64,000 nt of DNA from Paratinospora sagittata. Taxonomy: Eukaryota; Streptophyta; Magnoliopsida; Ranunculales; Menispermaceae. Below are positions 11,255-22,892 of this stretch, one piece after another. Below the pieces are notes generated by a model. That model did not search any database, had not been told where the DNA came from, and saw nothing but the letters and a program-made list of their open reading frames with translations. Location of the stretch: the NCBI GenBank assembly GCA_035771175.1, contig CM069603.1:23040286-23104285 (forward strand), in the 5' to 3' direction. The position numbers and the translations under genes were made by a program. Position 1 is the stretch's first letter, and each line of letters starts with the position of its first letter.

Positions 11255-11422
11255 CGTTATGTATCATCAGAAACAGACACCTACTAGGACATTTTAAACA
11301 CCTAGGACATAGACATATACAACTGTAAATGCAAACTTAAGAAAACATTGCAAACTCATAACTTTAAACTCATATGGCTCGATCCGACTTGAGCTCTATC
11401 TTGCAATGGAGGGAGCTGCTGC

Positions 11423-11429
11423 TTTTATA
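11423..11429 (-). promoter_or_regulatory. TATA box of viral copy A pregenomic promoter
   Basis: TATAAAA on the minus strand in the context CTATAAAAGCAGCAGC. The same box stands at the matching place in copies B (31408-31414) and C (42325-42331), downstream of the coding region and upstream of the primer-site end, which is where caulimovirids carry the pregenomic RNA promoter. Confidence 0.65.
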
Positions 11430-11638
11430 GATGAGAAGGGCAAACTTGATAATTGTTGGAATCCACGGACTTCAAAAGATTTGGAATCCATAGTGGACAG
11501 CTGAAACCTTATCATGATGGAAAGAGAAGCGTGCTGATGAACAGAAATGGTCGACTGAATGGGCCTTCTGTGAATAGTGATAACTTTAGCAAAAAGGAAA
11601 CAATATCTTGTTGTTTACTGTTGAGGAATAGTGATGTG

Positions 11639-12330
11639 TCAGACAAGATGCTTTACTTTGTACTGTTCATTGATAGATGGTCTTGGCCTTATCTGATCAT
11701 GCACATTGAGGGGAGATAAGAAGGAATCTTCCATGCTGGCAGCAGGAACAGGTGAAATAGAAGTTAATGGCGCAAGCTGCTGAATGGATGCAGATGTTGA
11801 CGCATACTGTGTTGGGGGAGATGTGGCAGAAGATGCAACACGAAGATTTCTAGAAATGTTAAACGAATCGTGATATGCTCGTCGATGCAAACATGGACGA
11901 TTAGGAGGCAATTCTGTATGAACTTGCAGAGGAGAAGATTGACGACGACGATGATGACTATACAGACAATAATACATAACACTTAGACGAAGGCAAAAAT
12001 ATGAATAGTTTCTGAGCACATTATGGTGATGGCGGTGGCGAGTGGTACCGGTGAGATGGTGAATGTGAGGGGGATAGATTCTCTTCTTCATCTTCATTAA
12101 GTGGGGACAGAGATTCCCAGTATTGTTGAGTATCTTGACAATACTCGTCAGTCTGAGAGGATGAAGGAAGAACACTGCAAAGTTCTGCTTCTGCTTCTTC
12201 TATGGAGGCGTAATGAGCTTCATACTCAGCAGCAAGTTGTTCTGCAGTGAGTGGACTGTTGTCTGGATATGGAGGACGAGTTGGACTGGTAGGACTGAAT
12301 GGTGCTAATGACTCTAGCAGAGAGGAGAGG
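11639..12330 (-). pseudogene. Viral copy A: 3'-terminal Ser/His-rich coding region
   Basis: A 178-codon frame at 12175-11639 encodes a basic, serine- and histidine-rich segment with an SVMYYCLYSHH motif and a low-complexity STSAS stretch. Related frames occur in copy B (32231-31731) and, split between frames, in copy C (about 41650-42112). Upstream of 12175 the similarity to copy C continues in another frame (acidic, with PPYPDNSP-like content near 12250), so at least one frame change lies here. The role is unknown: it matches no caulimovirid domain I can name, and may be the tail of the polyprotein or a separate product. Confidence 0.5.
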
Positions 12331-12332
12331 TG

Positions 12333-12523
12333 TTATTCGTGGATCAATTCAGGAGGTCCTCGGAGAAAATGAGGTGGTTGCGTATTTGGCAGATTGTTGA
12401 TATCATTAAGAAAACTACAAAGGCCAAATAAGATAGAGTCTGAAAGATAACAGGAATACGACTGGAACTTCTGTACATAATGCTCTAAGATAATGCCGTG
12501 TTCTGAATCAGAATAAGGCTGAT

Positions 12524-12558
<35 letters not shown>

Positions 12559-13110
12559 GTCTTGAGAGATTGATTTTGTCGTATTTGCTGAATCTCCTTA
12601 GTCCATGTAGATAATGGAGCAAATAGTGTTAAACAATCCTTAATTCGGGAAGGTTCAGAAGTTTGAATTTGCCTGAGTAGCATTAATGAAGGGAATGCTA
12701 CAACGATCTTGTAAAGACAAGATACACACCAAATGCACCAATACAGGTTGTTAGTAAGAATGGTACGAAGGTGTATGAGGAATAGATATGGACCGAGTCT
12801 GGTGAAATGGATTTCCATTCTGTATCTGTTCAGGAAAATCCAGTATATGCCGGTGAGCATAATAAAACATTTTGGACCGGGCTAATTCATTCACTTCATG
12901 GGCTGTTTTGGGCTGAGATATGGGCTTAGATATCCTGGGCTGAAAAGAAGAAGGAACAAATTTGGGTTGTACAAAGAGAGGAAATGTACAATATCCAGAA
13001 ACCATAGAGATCTGTGGTTTGGATTTTTGGATTGGCCGGGTAAGAAAGTCTGCCAGAACATTTTTCTGTCCTAGGATATGCTTCACTGTGAAATTAAATT
13101 GTGTGAACCA
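12333..13110 (-). pseudogene. Viral copy A: post-RNase H C-terminal extension
   Basis: The region runs from the end of RNase H (13086-12751) through a second overlapping frame (12860-12333). Shared hallmarks with copies B and C are an ELARSK.FYYAH motif, an FPEQIQNGNPF motif, an NLYW.IWCVS segment and an LFAPLSTW segment. The frame passes straight through a TA microsatellite (12527-12555), giving alternating Ile-Tyr codons. A frame change separates the two parts. No enzyme family is recognised and the extension's function is unknown. Confidence 0.6.
12527..12555. repeat. TA microsatellite inside viral coding region (copy A)
   Basis: A pure AT dinucleotide run lies within the C-terminal extension frame and is read as alternating Ile and Tyr. 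The same site carries a TA run in copies B (32567-32597) and C (41144-41156). Confidence 0.9.
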
Positions 13111-13449
13111 TTAATGGAAACATAGAAGTTGTGCAGATGCAACCAACTTATTTATAAATTCCAACATTTTGGAAAATGAAGAATTATCCATCTGAATCTC
13201 AAATTTGGCTGGTCGAAGGAAGAAGGCAAACTTTGTAATTCCATTTTTGACTGCCAATATTTCTTTGATAGAAATATGGTAGTGAAGTTCAGCCTGTGAG
13301 AAAGCACCACTTTGATATCCACAGATGTTGGGTGGTGTTTGACCAATGTCTTCAAGAAGTACTGCGCCCCAATATAAATCAGATGCATCCGTTTGAAAAA
13401 TGAGATTACTAGTAGTAGGTAAAACCATATGAGGCGGGTTCTAACATAA
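13030..13449 (-). pseudogene. Viral copy A: RNase H domain
   Basis: The domain follows the RT and would degrade the RNA strand of RNA-DNA hybrids. Visible active-site positions are the Asp in QTDASDLYWG, the Glu in SIKEILAVK, the Asp in QMDNSSF and the Asp in LADFLTRP. The first three lie in the frame 13428-13111 and the last in the next frame starting at 13086, so a frame change separates them. Two stops lie between the RT frame and the RNase H frame near 13440. The gene is non-functional. Confidence 0.8.
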
Positions 13450-14187
13450 CTACTTTAGTTGTTTCACAGCATAAGAATGGTGATCTTGCCAAATAGGAGG
13501 ATTCTTCATAAGAAGACCTGACAATACCGAAGTATACTGAGTAGCCTTAGGCAAGAAAGACCGAAGATAATTGACAATACCAAGGAATTGTTGTAATTGT
13601 TGCCGAGTGAAATCAACATCAGGAAACTGTAACAATTCTATGGCAATATGTGATCCTGGTTGGTAGACTCCAGTATAAAATTTCATACCGAGGAAATCAA
13701 TTTCAGAAGTATTCAATATGATTTTCTTCTCTGAGAGCATGATACCTGCGGTTTCAGTGATATCAAGAAACTGGTGAATTAACTGTTGATGATCATGATC
13801 ATTTTTGGATAACAGTAAAATATCATCAATATAGATCAATGTCAAAGAGAGGATAGGAGCATATATAGTTGTCATAGCTTTTTGAAAAAGAGATGGAGCA
13901 ACCTTGAGACAGAAAGGCATTACTGTCCATTGGTAATGAACATTAGGAATGCAAAAGGCGGTTTTGTGCCGATCGTTAGGATGTATACCAAGCTGCCAAA
14001 ATCCAGCTTTTAGATCAAACTTGTTGTATATTGTGGAACCAGCAAGAAGAGCTAGTTGAGACGAAATCTTGGGGAGAGGGAACTTATCATCTTGGAGAAA
14101 CACATTCAATGGCTTATAATTGATGAAAATTCTTTTCTTATTTCGTCGTTGTTCAACTCGTTTATTCACATAAAATGCTTGACAAGC
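13450..14187 (-). pseudogene. Viral copy A: reverse transcriptase domain
   Basis: The domain would copy the pregenomic RNA into DNA. Landmarks are the KFDLKAGFWQL block, the KTAFCIP block, the VMPF.LK block with Cys in place of the usual Gly, and the catalytic YIDDIL motif encoded at plus-strand 13819-13833. The FLGMKFY connection follows. The frame is continuous with the protease frame except for a single stop just after the PTSST segment at about 14188. The catalytic aspartates are intact, but the stop upstream and others downstream break the polyprotein. Confidence 0.88.
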
Positions 14188-15261
14188 CTATGTAGATGAG
14201 GTAGGTTCAATCAAACCTTGTGCAAGCAGTTCAGCACACTCTTGTCGTCCAAGAGCAAGATCATCAGGAGGCATCCTTGGATGGATGGCTTTAGTAGGAT
14301 TGATGTCTTCATTTTTCTTGAATGGGAGATGGACATAATACTGAGCATTCTTCCACAGAAGATGAGGATTAGTAAAATCCTTATGAGATTCCGTAAAGGA
14401 TCTACGGAGTTTAGCTTGAAGATCATCCATAGTTTGGATTGCATAAAGCTTCGGAATACTAGTATAGGGAAGAAACTGTTGCTTGTATTGAATACCTTGA
14501 GGAAGTATTCGTAACTGTGTCATGGAGTAGATGTTCATACCAATAAGAATATCCTTATCGGGAAGATCACGCCCGATAACATGAGTCCATATGATACACT
14601 CAGGAAAGATTTTCAGACCAATCTTCCTGGTAGTGATGAGATTTGTTTGAAAAATCTCATTATTCGCGACTTTAAATAACTCCTTGTGAGGTTTCCAACA
14701 ATCCGGAGGAAGAATCTGAGGATTCATCATGCTTTTGTAGGCTCCAGTATCAAAATAGGCAATAATTTTGATAGGCTCGTCATACTTGGAAATGATGAGA
14801 GAAATGGGAGCATATGGCATGAGAGGCTTGACATCGGATGTTGGAAAGGAATGTGATATCATACCCATAAAGTGATCATCAAAGAGAATGTTAGAGTCAG
14901 CTTCAGAATAATCCGAAGAGCAATCTTGATAAGCAAAGATAGTATATTCATCAGGAGACTCTTGTTCAGAAAACACGGATTCAATGTCTTGATCTTTAGC
15001 AATGGAATAGGATTGTTGAATCTGGTGAATGAGATGTTGACTTTTCTTCGTATCAAGACATTGTTTGGCAAAATGTCCAGGCTTTTTGCAAATATAACAG
15101 CGAGATTGTTTAGGAGAAGAAGATCGATGCTTGAAATAGCGAAGATGCCATTTCTTCTTGGTTGACCAAGGAAAACGTTTCTTAGAAAAGTGCTTTGTTT
15201 TGATGAAAACAAGCGCTTCTCCGTTTTCTTCTTCTTTGTATATGAATCTTTGTAGGAACAT
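14188..15261 (-). pseudogene. Viral copy A: CCHC zinc finger and aspartic protease
   Basis: The 357-codon frame begins with a basic stretch, then a zinc finger CYICKKPGHFAKQC (encoded around 15059-15100), with all four metal ligands present. A retropepsin-like segment follows with the active-site FDTGAYKSMM near 14740 and the ILIGMNIYS flap-side motif. The finger belongs to the coat protein C-terminus and binds viral RNA; the protease would cleave the polyprotein. The frame runs into the RT segment after one stop. Confidence 0.85.
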
Positions 15262-17567
15262 TTCTTCTTGTGTTTATAGCCAATTTCAAGGAACTTCTTT
15301 CGACAAGCCTGATTGAAGTTAATGTCAAGATTAGACATTTCTTTGATAGATTTGCGTATTTCACATAACTTGTCAATTGTTGTAATAAGAAATTGGAAGA
15401 TTTTTGCAAAGGAAATTTGATCCATGGGTCTGCCAGTAGCAAGAATAAGGCGGTTAAGCTCTGCATGCGTTTCTTCTGGCAAAGAAGCAATGAAGGTATA
15501 TTTGAGATCTGGCTTGTTGATCCCACCAAGAAGGTGAAAATGAAGGATCATACGAGAGAAATGCCTTTGAAGATCTCGTTTGTCTAAAGAACAACACTTC
15601 ATTGTAAATACTCTTGTTTATATTGTTTTTCTACAAGAGTAATATCACCAAAAAATTCTTTCAGCATGAGTTGATAAACTTGAAAAATTGTCATCTGAAC
15701 CATCTGAATAATACAATATTCACCCATGCTTAATAACCAATCACGAAGCAGGCCAGTACAACAAGAGAAAAAATCTCGAAGAACATCTTCAGAAGACTTG
15801 CCTGTCATGCACACCAGGTAGATAGCTTGATACGCCATTTCTCAACAGGGACGTCATCAAGAGAGAACCAATGACCATTGGTATTTCTGGTGGCAGATTG
15901 AGGTGTGTCGCGAGGACCAATAAAAGGAGCATCATTATCATCTTCATCGATAACTTCAGTGATTTCAGGTTCTTGATGAGAGGAGGAGGCGCCTTGTGCC
16001 ATATTGATGTCTGCGACATTAGAAAGATCCATGATCTGAGGCTCATCATCGGAGTGAGCATAAATCTGAGATGAATCATCAACAGATGAAACTTTCAGTG
16101 AATCAGAATCAGTTGAGACGAAACCTTCCAGATCTGTAGCAGTAGGAGAGTCCATAAAAAGAATTGAATCAGAGGGAAAAGCTACATCATTCTGTGTTGT
16201 CTTCTGATCTTGGTGAATAAGATGGTCAAGGAAATGAACAAAAGGTTCAATAGGGTGAGATGAAGGTGGCTCAGGTTGGTATTGTGGTTCAGTTGAGGGT
16301 GGTTGAGGTTCAGGTGGTGGAAAGAGAGTTGGCGGTGGAACAAGGCTACGAGGTGGATACGTAGGAGGAGTATAAGAAGGGTCATAACACTCAGGTTCAT
16401 GTTCCATCGCAGCTTTACCTTTGGGTTGGCCAAAGATAGGGCGAGGGCCTCGAGGAGGAGGAGGAGGTCTTGGAGATGATCTCGTAGGAGGTCTCTGAGG
16501 AGGTGCAGGCTTAGGTTTTAAGAACATACTGAAGAAGAGGAATTTGGTTGAATCAACAAGGATTTGTGGCCGAGGTGTGGGCTGGGGTGAGGTGAACATA
16601 TAAGAATCCAAAATTGTCTGATAAGGATCAGTAGGAGGTTTCTTATACTTCTGAAGATCAGCAGTGACATACGATAATTGTTGTTTCAAATGACGCAATT
16701 CTGCTTCATATTGATGAAATTCTGGTCCAGTATACCTTTGCTCAAGATAATAACGGAGTGTAGCATCTAACTCGTGAATCTTTGTTGTAAGTTCATTGTA
16801 ATATTTTTGAGCTAGAGCTGCCTGGGCATCAGTCTTACGGGTAAGACTGGTAGTAATAGAGGATAGATTGGTGAGATGAGTATCTATCTTCTGCAAATAT
16901 TGATTCTGCACAAGAGCATTCTTGGTTTGCCAGTTCAGAACTTCTTCTGGCTGAAAAAGGCTTTGGAGATCCTTCAGGACGAACTTCAGTAGGTACTGAG
17001 AATGGTTTTGCCGTAGTATGATGGTGAGGATCTGCAACTCTTGTGAGTGGAGGGAAATCCTTGTCATACAGACCAATAGGATAACATGGTTGAAGAACAG
17101 CGACTACTGGAGGAGCTGGAGGTTCATAATAAGATCTTCGTGCTGCTGGTTTGCAAGAACACTTCTTTTGCTGCTTTGGCTTAGAACGAGCTGCGTTATA
17201 TTGGCATGACATATCCTACCAATTTTCTAGATCTTCATCATCATATTCATCTTTTCAATTGCAAGAAGGATCACACATATCAGGATTGCAGTCCCATAGA
17301 AAATGGTCGTTGACATGGGAATGATAATAAGGAAATCCCAACGGTTGAAATGAATGGATAAGAGGATTATCCTTGTGATCTTTGTATGCAGGCTGGATCA
17401 TTAATGAATGATGGACAACAAGATTTTCCTGTGGTTGATGAGGTAACTCGAAACTAATTTTGACGGAGCCATCATGTTGTTTCTTCATGAGAAGACATGG
17501 TCGTAGTAACTGGATTTGAATGCTTCAGGAACTGTTCATAATTGGTGAACCAGGTAGTAGACATCAT
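15262..17567 (-). pseudogene. Viral copy A: coat protein region
   Basis: The region starts with ATGATG directly after the movement-protein stop. In order it holds an N-terminal part with a WDCNPDMCDPSC motif, a coiled-coil stretch (LNWQTKNALVQNQYLQKI and onward, frame 17076-15805), a long proline-rich linker, an acidic segment and the core with WLLSMGEY, CSLDKRDL and GGINKPDLKYTFIASLPEE. The core resembles caulimovirid and retroviral-type capsid segments that precede the zinc finger. Frame changes occur near 17490, 15810 and 15600, and a stop interrupts the segment after PSCN. Confidence 0.7.
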
Positions 17568-18398
17568 CTAATTTAGATATTTGAGAGGGATCTGCTTTGG
17601 GATCTGAACAATGGTAGGAACCTTATTGTCGTTGACAAAAGCCATGACTGTGCCATGAGGCGTCTGAGTTCTTAAATGAATAGCATGATCCTGCAGTCTG
17701 AATGTCATTTGATGATGTAGAGTAGCAATAACGCTGTCAACACGATGTCGGACACCAGAGAACTGGACTTGAACCTTAAACCTGGTTGGTAAGGTAGGAT
17801 CACTAAGACAAATATTGAAATCTGGGGCTATGGTGAAGACCATGGAGCCGTGACTTAGGGTAGTGATTACAGTACCAATACATGCATGTTCGTAATCCAG
17901 TAAATTTGTGTCTAACAAAGCAACTCTGGCGAAAAAAGGAACATCGCCTCTGCCATGATAAGATAGAACAAGCCGAATAGCGCCAAGATGAACATGGGTA
18001 TAGCCATTAGCTAACCAGTGGCGTATAAACTCAGGCTCGAACTCGAGTGTAATATATTGCTCTTGATTTGTGGATTCAAGCTGGCAGTTTGTTAACGCTG
18101 TGCTTTGGACATATTATTTTATAGGAGGGACCTTTCGAGAAATCAAAGTTCTAACTGACGAAGTAAACGACTGGCTCTTTTTTGTAAATAAAAAGTAGGG
18201 ATTAAGAAGAGGAGGTACAGTGTCATTAACTTTACTATCTTCAGGTATATGAGTAATTTCTACAAGCTGATCTATCTTTGAGGTCTTGTTTTTGAGACAG
18301 GACGCAGGTAAAGTGGAGAAATTAAAAGAAGAGGATCGAAGAACAGGGGTCAAAGTAGATGCAGAGGTAGAAGGGGTAGCTTCCTTAAAAGCTTCCAT
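17568..18398 (-). pseudogene. Viral copy A: 30K-superfamily movement protein
   Basis: A 276-codon frame is broken by one in-frame TAA at 18116-18114. It contains the segments ITLEFEPEF, THVHLGAIRLVLSYHGR, LLDTNLLDYEHACIGT and KVQVQFSGVRHRVDSV, which fit the caulimovirid movement proteins that widen plasmodesmata for cell-to-cell spread. Its terminal TAG is followed immediately and in frame by ATGATG of the coat region, an arrangement also seen in copy C. Copy C has a different stop in its own version, so the two copies decayed separately. Confidence 0.8.
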
Positions 18399-18803
18399 AC
18401 TTGCCTGGGGTAAGGTATGCGTGTAGTCACTTACGATTCGCGGCTCTCCTGGACTTTGCCTTTTATACCTTCAAGGATTATGGAAAACCAGTAAAGAAGT
18501 ATTACCTTGGTAGTCTGCAGATACGACGTGTCCTATTCCTGAATACCAAATCTAAGAATCTTCCACTATGTCTGAGTCACAGATAAGACAAACAAAACAG
18601 ATTCGACAGATACAGGCTAGTAAGATAAAAACGACGATCAAGACGATAAGTAACCATACCGGAAGATGATCAATCATGGATGACTTCATGATAAAAACAC
18701 TGTACGGTGTAAACGTTCAACAAGACAGATGAACACTTTCAAAAGCACACATGCACACAATACTATTAGTAAAATAACACATAACCCAATGATGGAGATA
18801 TGG
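18399..18803 (-). other. Viral copy A: leader upstream of movement protein
   Basis: The leader matches copy C 37077-37467, including an ACACCGTACAGTG patch near 18700 and a short frame with a hydrophobic segment followed by CYS-rich residues. Caulimovirid leaders usually hold short ORFs and a folded structure; I could not verify folding here. Confidence 0.55.
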
Positions 18804-18815
18804 CTATATATATAT

Positions 18816-18871
<56 letters not shown>
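18804..18871. repeat. TA microsatellite at the 5' end of viral copy A
   Basis: Two TA runs (18804-18816 and 18820-18871) separated by a GAG interruption abut the 5' end of the viral copy. Confidence 0.9.
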
Positions 18872-18872
<1 letters not shown>

Positions 18873-19020
18873 CTTGTTGCTAATGTAAAATTTGGATTCA
18901 TTGATGACATAAACATCAAGAGGAAAAATAAAAAATATTGTCTAACGGATAAGGCATAAATCTTAAAAATGTTAGGAATATATTTTGTGTATTTCACAAG
19001 TTATATCTTCCTTTCAGCAA

Positions 19021-19978
19021 GATAATGGCCTCAAGTGAAGGAACGACTTTCAATAGTTAGGAACCGAGTTTCACAAGACTTATGAAACTTTTCAAACTGG
19101 AGGTTATGACTATGAAGAGTATCGACAATAGAGATCTCCGCCTCCATCTTATCCTTTACGACAAACTCCCAAAACTGGGGTGACTGAATATAACAAAAGT
19201 TGAGGGTTACATCTCCTTCAACTTGGTGAAGTCCTTTTACGAATTCATGAATATCGTGGGACTTCAAGAAGATGAGATCAGCCCTGTCTTAGCGACAATG
19301 ATCAAGGAAGTAAAGATTTCCATTAGCGTCAAAACTATTTCACGACTTATAGAAATCCTAATAGGAGAAAAGATCATTGATCCACACGAACCCCAGACGG
19401 TTGCAGAGATCGCGGAATCCAAGGAACAATTGTTCAATTTTCTTGCAAACAAGCTGCACACCCAAATGATGTACGCCCACCTCCCAAATAATCTCCTTAA
19501 ACCACCTCTTGTCCGTCTTGGGAAGATCATATTCAGAAACATCTTGCTGGAATTGGTGACTAGAGGATCTATGACAAGAGCTCAACTTCTTGTGCTATAC
19601 TGCTTAGAAAAATGAATCTCTGTCTCCCTACCTCACATTATTATCCAGCAAATGTTGTGGGTGATTCAAAATCCTACAAAGAAGGAACTCCTCGGCTACG
19701 GAGTCTAGATCATAAGGATGCTTTGGGAGGCAAATATTAATACTTTTGATGAATCTTCGAAACAAATTAATAATGTTGTTACGTTATTCTCCATCTCCAA
19801 GACTTTTGTCTCAAAAGGAGGGGTGACTGACGAAGAAATATTTGGCCTGACTTCAGGGGAAAATAACGGAAGGACTAGCAATAACAATGGACATTATCGA
19901 CAAAAAATAGGTGCAAGATTCCTATTAGGGAAGCACCAGTTAATGAACCAAACCAGAACACTACAACAAACCTAGCCC
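19021..19978 (+). pseudogene. Retroelement ORF relic (putative plant transposon-protein type)
   Basis: A start-like ATGGCCTCAAGTGAAGG near 19026 opens a frame with stops. The longest intact piece is 19223-19615 with VKSFYEFMNIVGLQEDEIS and a following helical stretch. The pattern F-Y-x-F-M near the start of a region with few catalytic residues resembles the extra ORF of Athila-type retroelements, often labelled putative plant transposon protein. Similar frames continue to 19975 (for example 19718-19975). Identification is by pattern only. Confidence 0.4.
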
Positions 19979-20773
19979 CGAATAATGGTTAACCCGATCA
20001 TCTATTCTCCGAGGAAGATCTCTTTGACAACCTTGTTTGAGACTGTGTTTGGTGGGCAGACTTACAACTACTTTTTTTTTGTATCACTAACTTTGGAGTG
20101 GCATGGGGCACAACAAAATTGGAAGATACTAAATAAAACGTAAAAGTAAGAAAACTCACGACCTTGTGTGAAAAGAAACATCTAGGAGAAGTTGAATTAC
20201 TAACATCATCACTAAGTTTAAACGGTAAGGGACGAGTAAACTTGGACGATACTATTAGTGATCTCCTCTCCTGCCGATGTTTTGTAGAAATCGTGTTCAT
20301 GCAACTTAACTTGGTTGAAACCCTTATTACCAAATTCATGTGGTATGAGACACACAAATATGGATAATAGTCGAAAAGACTAAGGGAAAGAGTTGAACAC
20401 ATAAGATTGAGATAGAATATTAGATTAGAATATTTATCGAGGTTAATCGTAGAATCTCTATGACTGGTATAGAATTTCAAAAAACATATGTATGTTCACA
20501 AAAAAAAAAAAAAAAAACCAGAACCAAAATATTTGAAATACTTGCAAAGTTTTATACTTATTATATAAACACTCTAACATTGTTTTACACCATGGCCAAA
20601 CATACAAGGGACATAAGATTCTTTGATTCCTAACAAAAAACCTTACACTATACCTAGAAAAATAGGTGGTTTTATATTGCAGTGCTCTCGAACTTATTGC
20701 TGAGAACATCATAACATTATATTTGGCTACAGTTCTTAAATCATGGTTTTATTTTCTCCTTGCCAGTGAGAAA
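19979..20773. other. Unassigned stretch between retroelement relics
   Basis: A poly-A tract lies near 20500. A long antisense frame at 20480-19998 has biased composition and no recognisable family. I do not support a gene here. Confidence 0.35.
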
Positions 20774-21310
20774 ATGCAAACCAGGAAGAGAGGAAGGCCA
20801 CGCACTGTCCGTCCAGCTGAGGAGGCACCTTCTGAGATTCAGAATCAGGAACCGCCGCCTCAGAGGACAGAGCAGGCCACATATGACACTGCCACTACTT
20901 TTGGCCAGGCAGTGCCATCTCAGCCCACATCCTTTGTCATGCCTTCGAGCATGAAAGTCTTTTTCGCCAGATTTATCGAGGCGATGAAGGTAACTGTTCA
21001 GACAACCGTTCGTGAGATTACGACCAACCAAGTAGTTACTAAACACCTGTACGATCTGGGTCGGAGAGCCAAACCGACCAAATCACAAAATACAAGAGGC
21101 TACAACCCCTTACTTTTGTTGGCACCATTGATGCGGAGGAGGCGTAGAAATGGCTTGATGAATCAAAGATTCCATTTGCGTCCTACCAACTTGTTGGTGA
21201 AACAAATACATGGTGGATAACGTTGAAGGAAGACCCAAGGTTCAATACCGCAGACATGACTTGGCAGTAGTTTGAGTCATTATTCAAGAAGCTACAAAGG
21301 AGAAGCTTGA
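20774..21310 (+). pseudogene. Ty3/gypsy gag relic
   Basis: The frame opens MQTRKRGRPRTVRPAEEAP, the basic proline-rich start typical of chromovirus-type Gag, followed by a FFARFIEAM segment. A frame change near 21090 moves the retrotransposon-gag core into another frame, where AEEA*KWLDE and ETNTWWITLK segments can be read with stops. The Gag would have formed virus-like particles. No zinc knuckle or pol follows: an LTR-like piece begins soon after. Confidence 0.6.
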
Positions 21311-22440
21311 AGAACCCAAGTTGAAAAGAGGCAAAAATTGGCTAAGTGCACAAAAAGAAGAGCAAAATTGACGTTCTAAGCGCCGCGGTGCTGGGGTGGT
21401 GAAACAAAAAAAAGAAATTGATGCTCGGAGCCGCGGTGCTGAAAGTGAGCGTTGCGCTGAATGGTGCGCTGAACTACGATTTTAACAAGTTTTTCCCCAC
21501 TTTCCAATTCCAATTCCACACGACTTTGGGGCATATTATATATAAAAATTTAGGGTTTTTTTTAAGAGGAATACATTGGAATAGAGTAGAGAACAAGAAG
21601 ATTATGGCTGGAGCGAAGTGGAGAAGAATATCTACATTGAAGACTATTCACAATCTCTACAACATTCTAGTTTGTTTTTCTTGGTGCTTAGTCACGTTCA
21701 AACTTATATTTAATGTTTTCATGTCTTTAGTGATGAACTAAAGCCTCTTTCTAGAGGTGTAGATTAATCAAAGCTTGATACTATGTCTAGTTTTATGGTT
21801 TAATTATTGTTAATGAAGTTTTATAGTTTATTTATATTTTTCTGGGTGTAATGTTTTTGATTAATTGGCCACGAATTAGATGATTATAGACTTGAGGTAG
21901 ATGTTCCAAAAGAGGGCACCTTGGGTTGGAATTTGTGAAAAATAATTTAGGCAATCGCGAGACTCACAAGGAGATCGAGAACCTTTGAAGTCGTTAAGTG
22001 GAAATCATAGAACTTAATGAATTATTATTGTTTATGGTTTTCATCTAAAGAGTTAAGCCAAAATAACAATAATATGCTCTAATTGATGCTCCAAAAGTGA
22101 GAATTAGAAACGTTAGGATTCTGACTTATAAACGAAAGAACTGATTTAATAATTAATATATATATATATATATATAGACATAGTTGAGAGTGAGGTGACA
22201 TCAAACCTCTAAATCATTCGACCATTGATTTTCCTATTTGATTTTTATTACATTGTTAAATTAATACTTAGTTATTTTAGTTATTGCTTTTAATCACTTG
22301 AACTATCGAATCTAGTTTTCTAAATAAAGTTAAGGTTAAAACGTGATAACTAGTGTAGTAATAATCTCTGAGGACGATATACGATATCTCATCAGAATAT
22401 ATTATAATTTGACACCGTACGCTTGCAATTTCGTACGTAA
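21311..22440 (+). mobile_element. Athila/Tat-like LTR fragment
   Basis: The stretch resembles the LTR at 60850-62441 in layout: GC-rich GCCGCGGTGCTG repeats at its beginning (21380-21470), a long AT-rich middle, then CTGAGGACGATA and a TTGCAATTTCGTACGTAACA ending like Athila/Tat 3' ends of the 5' LTR. No primer site follows and the left boundary with the gag relic is not clear. A TA run lies at about 22158-22177. Confidence 0.45.
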
Positions 22441-22449
22441 CAGTATGTA

Positions 22450-22660
22450 TGTATAATCGAGCCCAATGTTCGGGCTTTTAGATCGGGTTAGAGGACCGGG
22501 CTGGGTCTACCTATGTGATCCCAAATCTGTTCAATAAGTTTTAGGACAAGGTCAGACCAGCCCATGTAATATTCAGGCTAGGGTTTGGATCAGGCCATTT
22601 ATAACGGGCTGGGTTAGATCCAAGGGCCTCAGACTAAATTGCTACATCTAAAAAGGGCTC
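22450..22660. repeat. hAT-type MITE fragment with GCCC/GGGC-rich ends
   Basis: The segment alternates GGGC and GCCC motifs (CGAGCCCAATGTTCGGGC near 22458, GGGCCTCAGACTAAATTGC near 22624). Its right end complement, TAGATGTAGCAATTTAG, resembles the TAGGGGTGNCAAT ends of plant hAT-derived MITEs. No target duplication was established. Confidence 0.35.
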
Positions 22661-22892
22661 TAGATACGAAGGGTATTCTTCTCATACGAAGCGTATTTTT
22701 TTTGGGTATTTTAGCAAACATGAAGCCCATTTAGCATCCTGTCCATTGTTTTTTTTATATCAAGAAGCTATCCTCAGCAAATGTCTATTAGCACATGCTT
22801 CGAAGCACCTCCTTATATAAAAAGTTATAAGAAGAACGTTCTTTTCCTTTTCCCTTAATATTTTACAGGTTGTGAAATTGCTATTAGATGTA

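Larger units (their letters stand above)
11255..18803 (-). mobile_element. Endogenous caulimovirid (pararetrovirus), copy A, nearly full length
   Basis: In coding direction (minus strand) the copy shows a leader, a 30K-type movement protein, coat protein with CCHC finger, aspartic protease, RT, RNase H, a long C-terminal extension and a pregenomic-promoter TATA box. This is the layout of petuvirus/florendovirus-type Caulimoviridae, with no integrase and no LTRs. The start lies about 110 bp inside the sequence that follows the primer site in copy C, so the primer site is missing. The other end stops at the equivalent of that primer site. Several stops and frame changes make it non-functional. 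Copy A is more diverged from B and C than they are from each other. Confidence 0.9.

Noticed and set aside
11100..18803. Copy A as a Ty3/gypsy retrotransposon
   Set aside because: There are no LTRs and no integrase, a 30K movement protein is present, and the RT/RNase H order with a pregenomic-type promoter fits Caulimoviridae.
19998..20480. A 160-codon antisense frame
   Set aside because: Ser/Leu-rich composition without motifs, overlapped by a plus-strand frame; no support as a gene.
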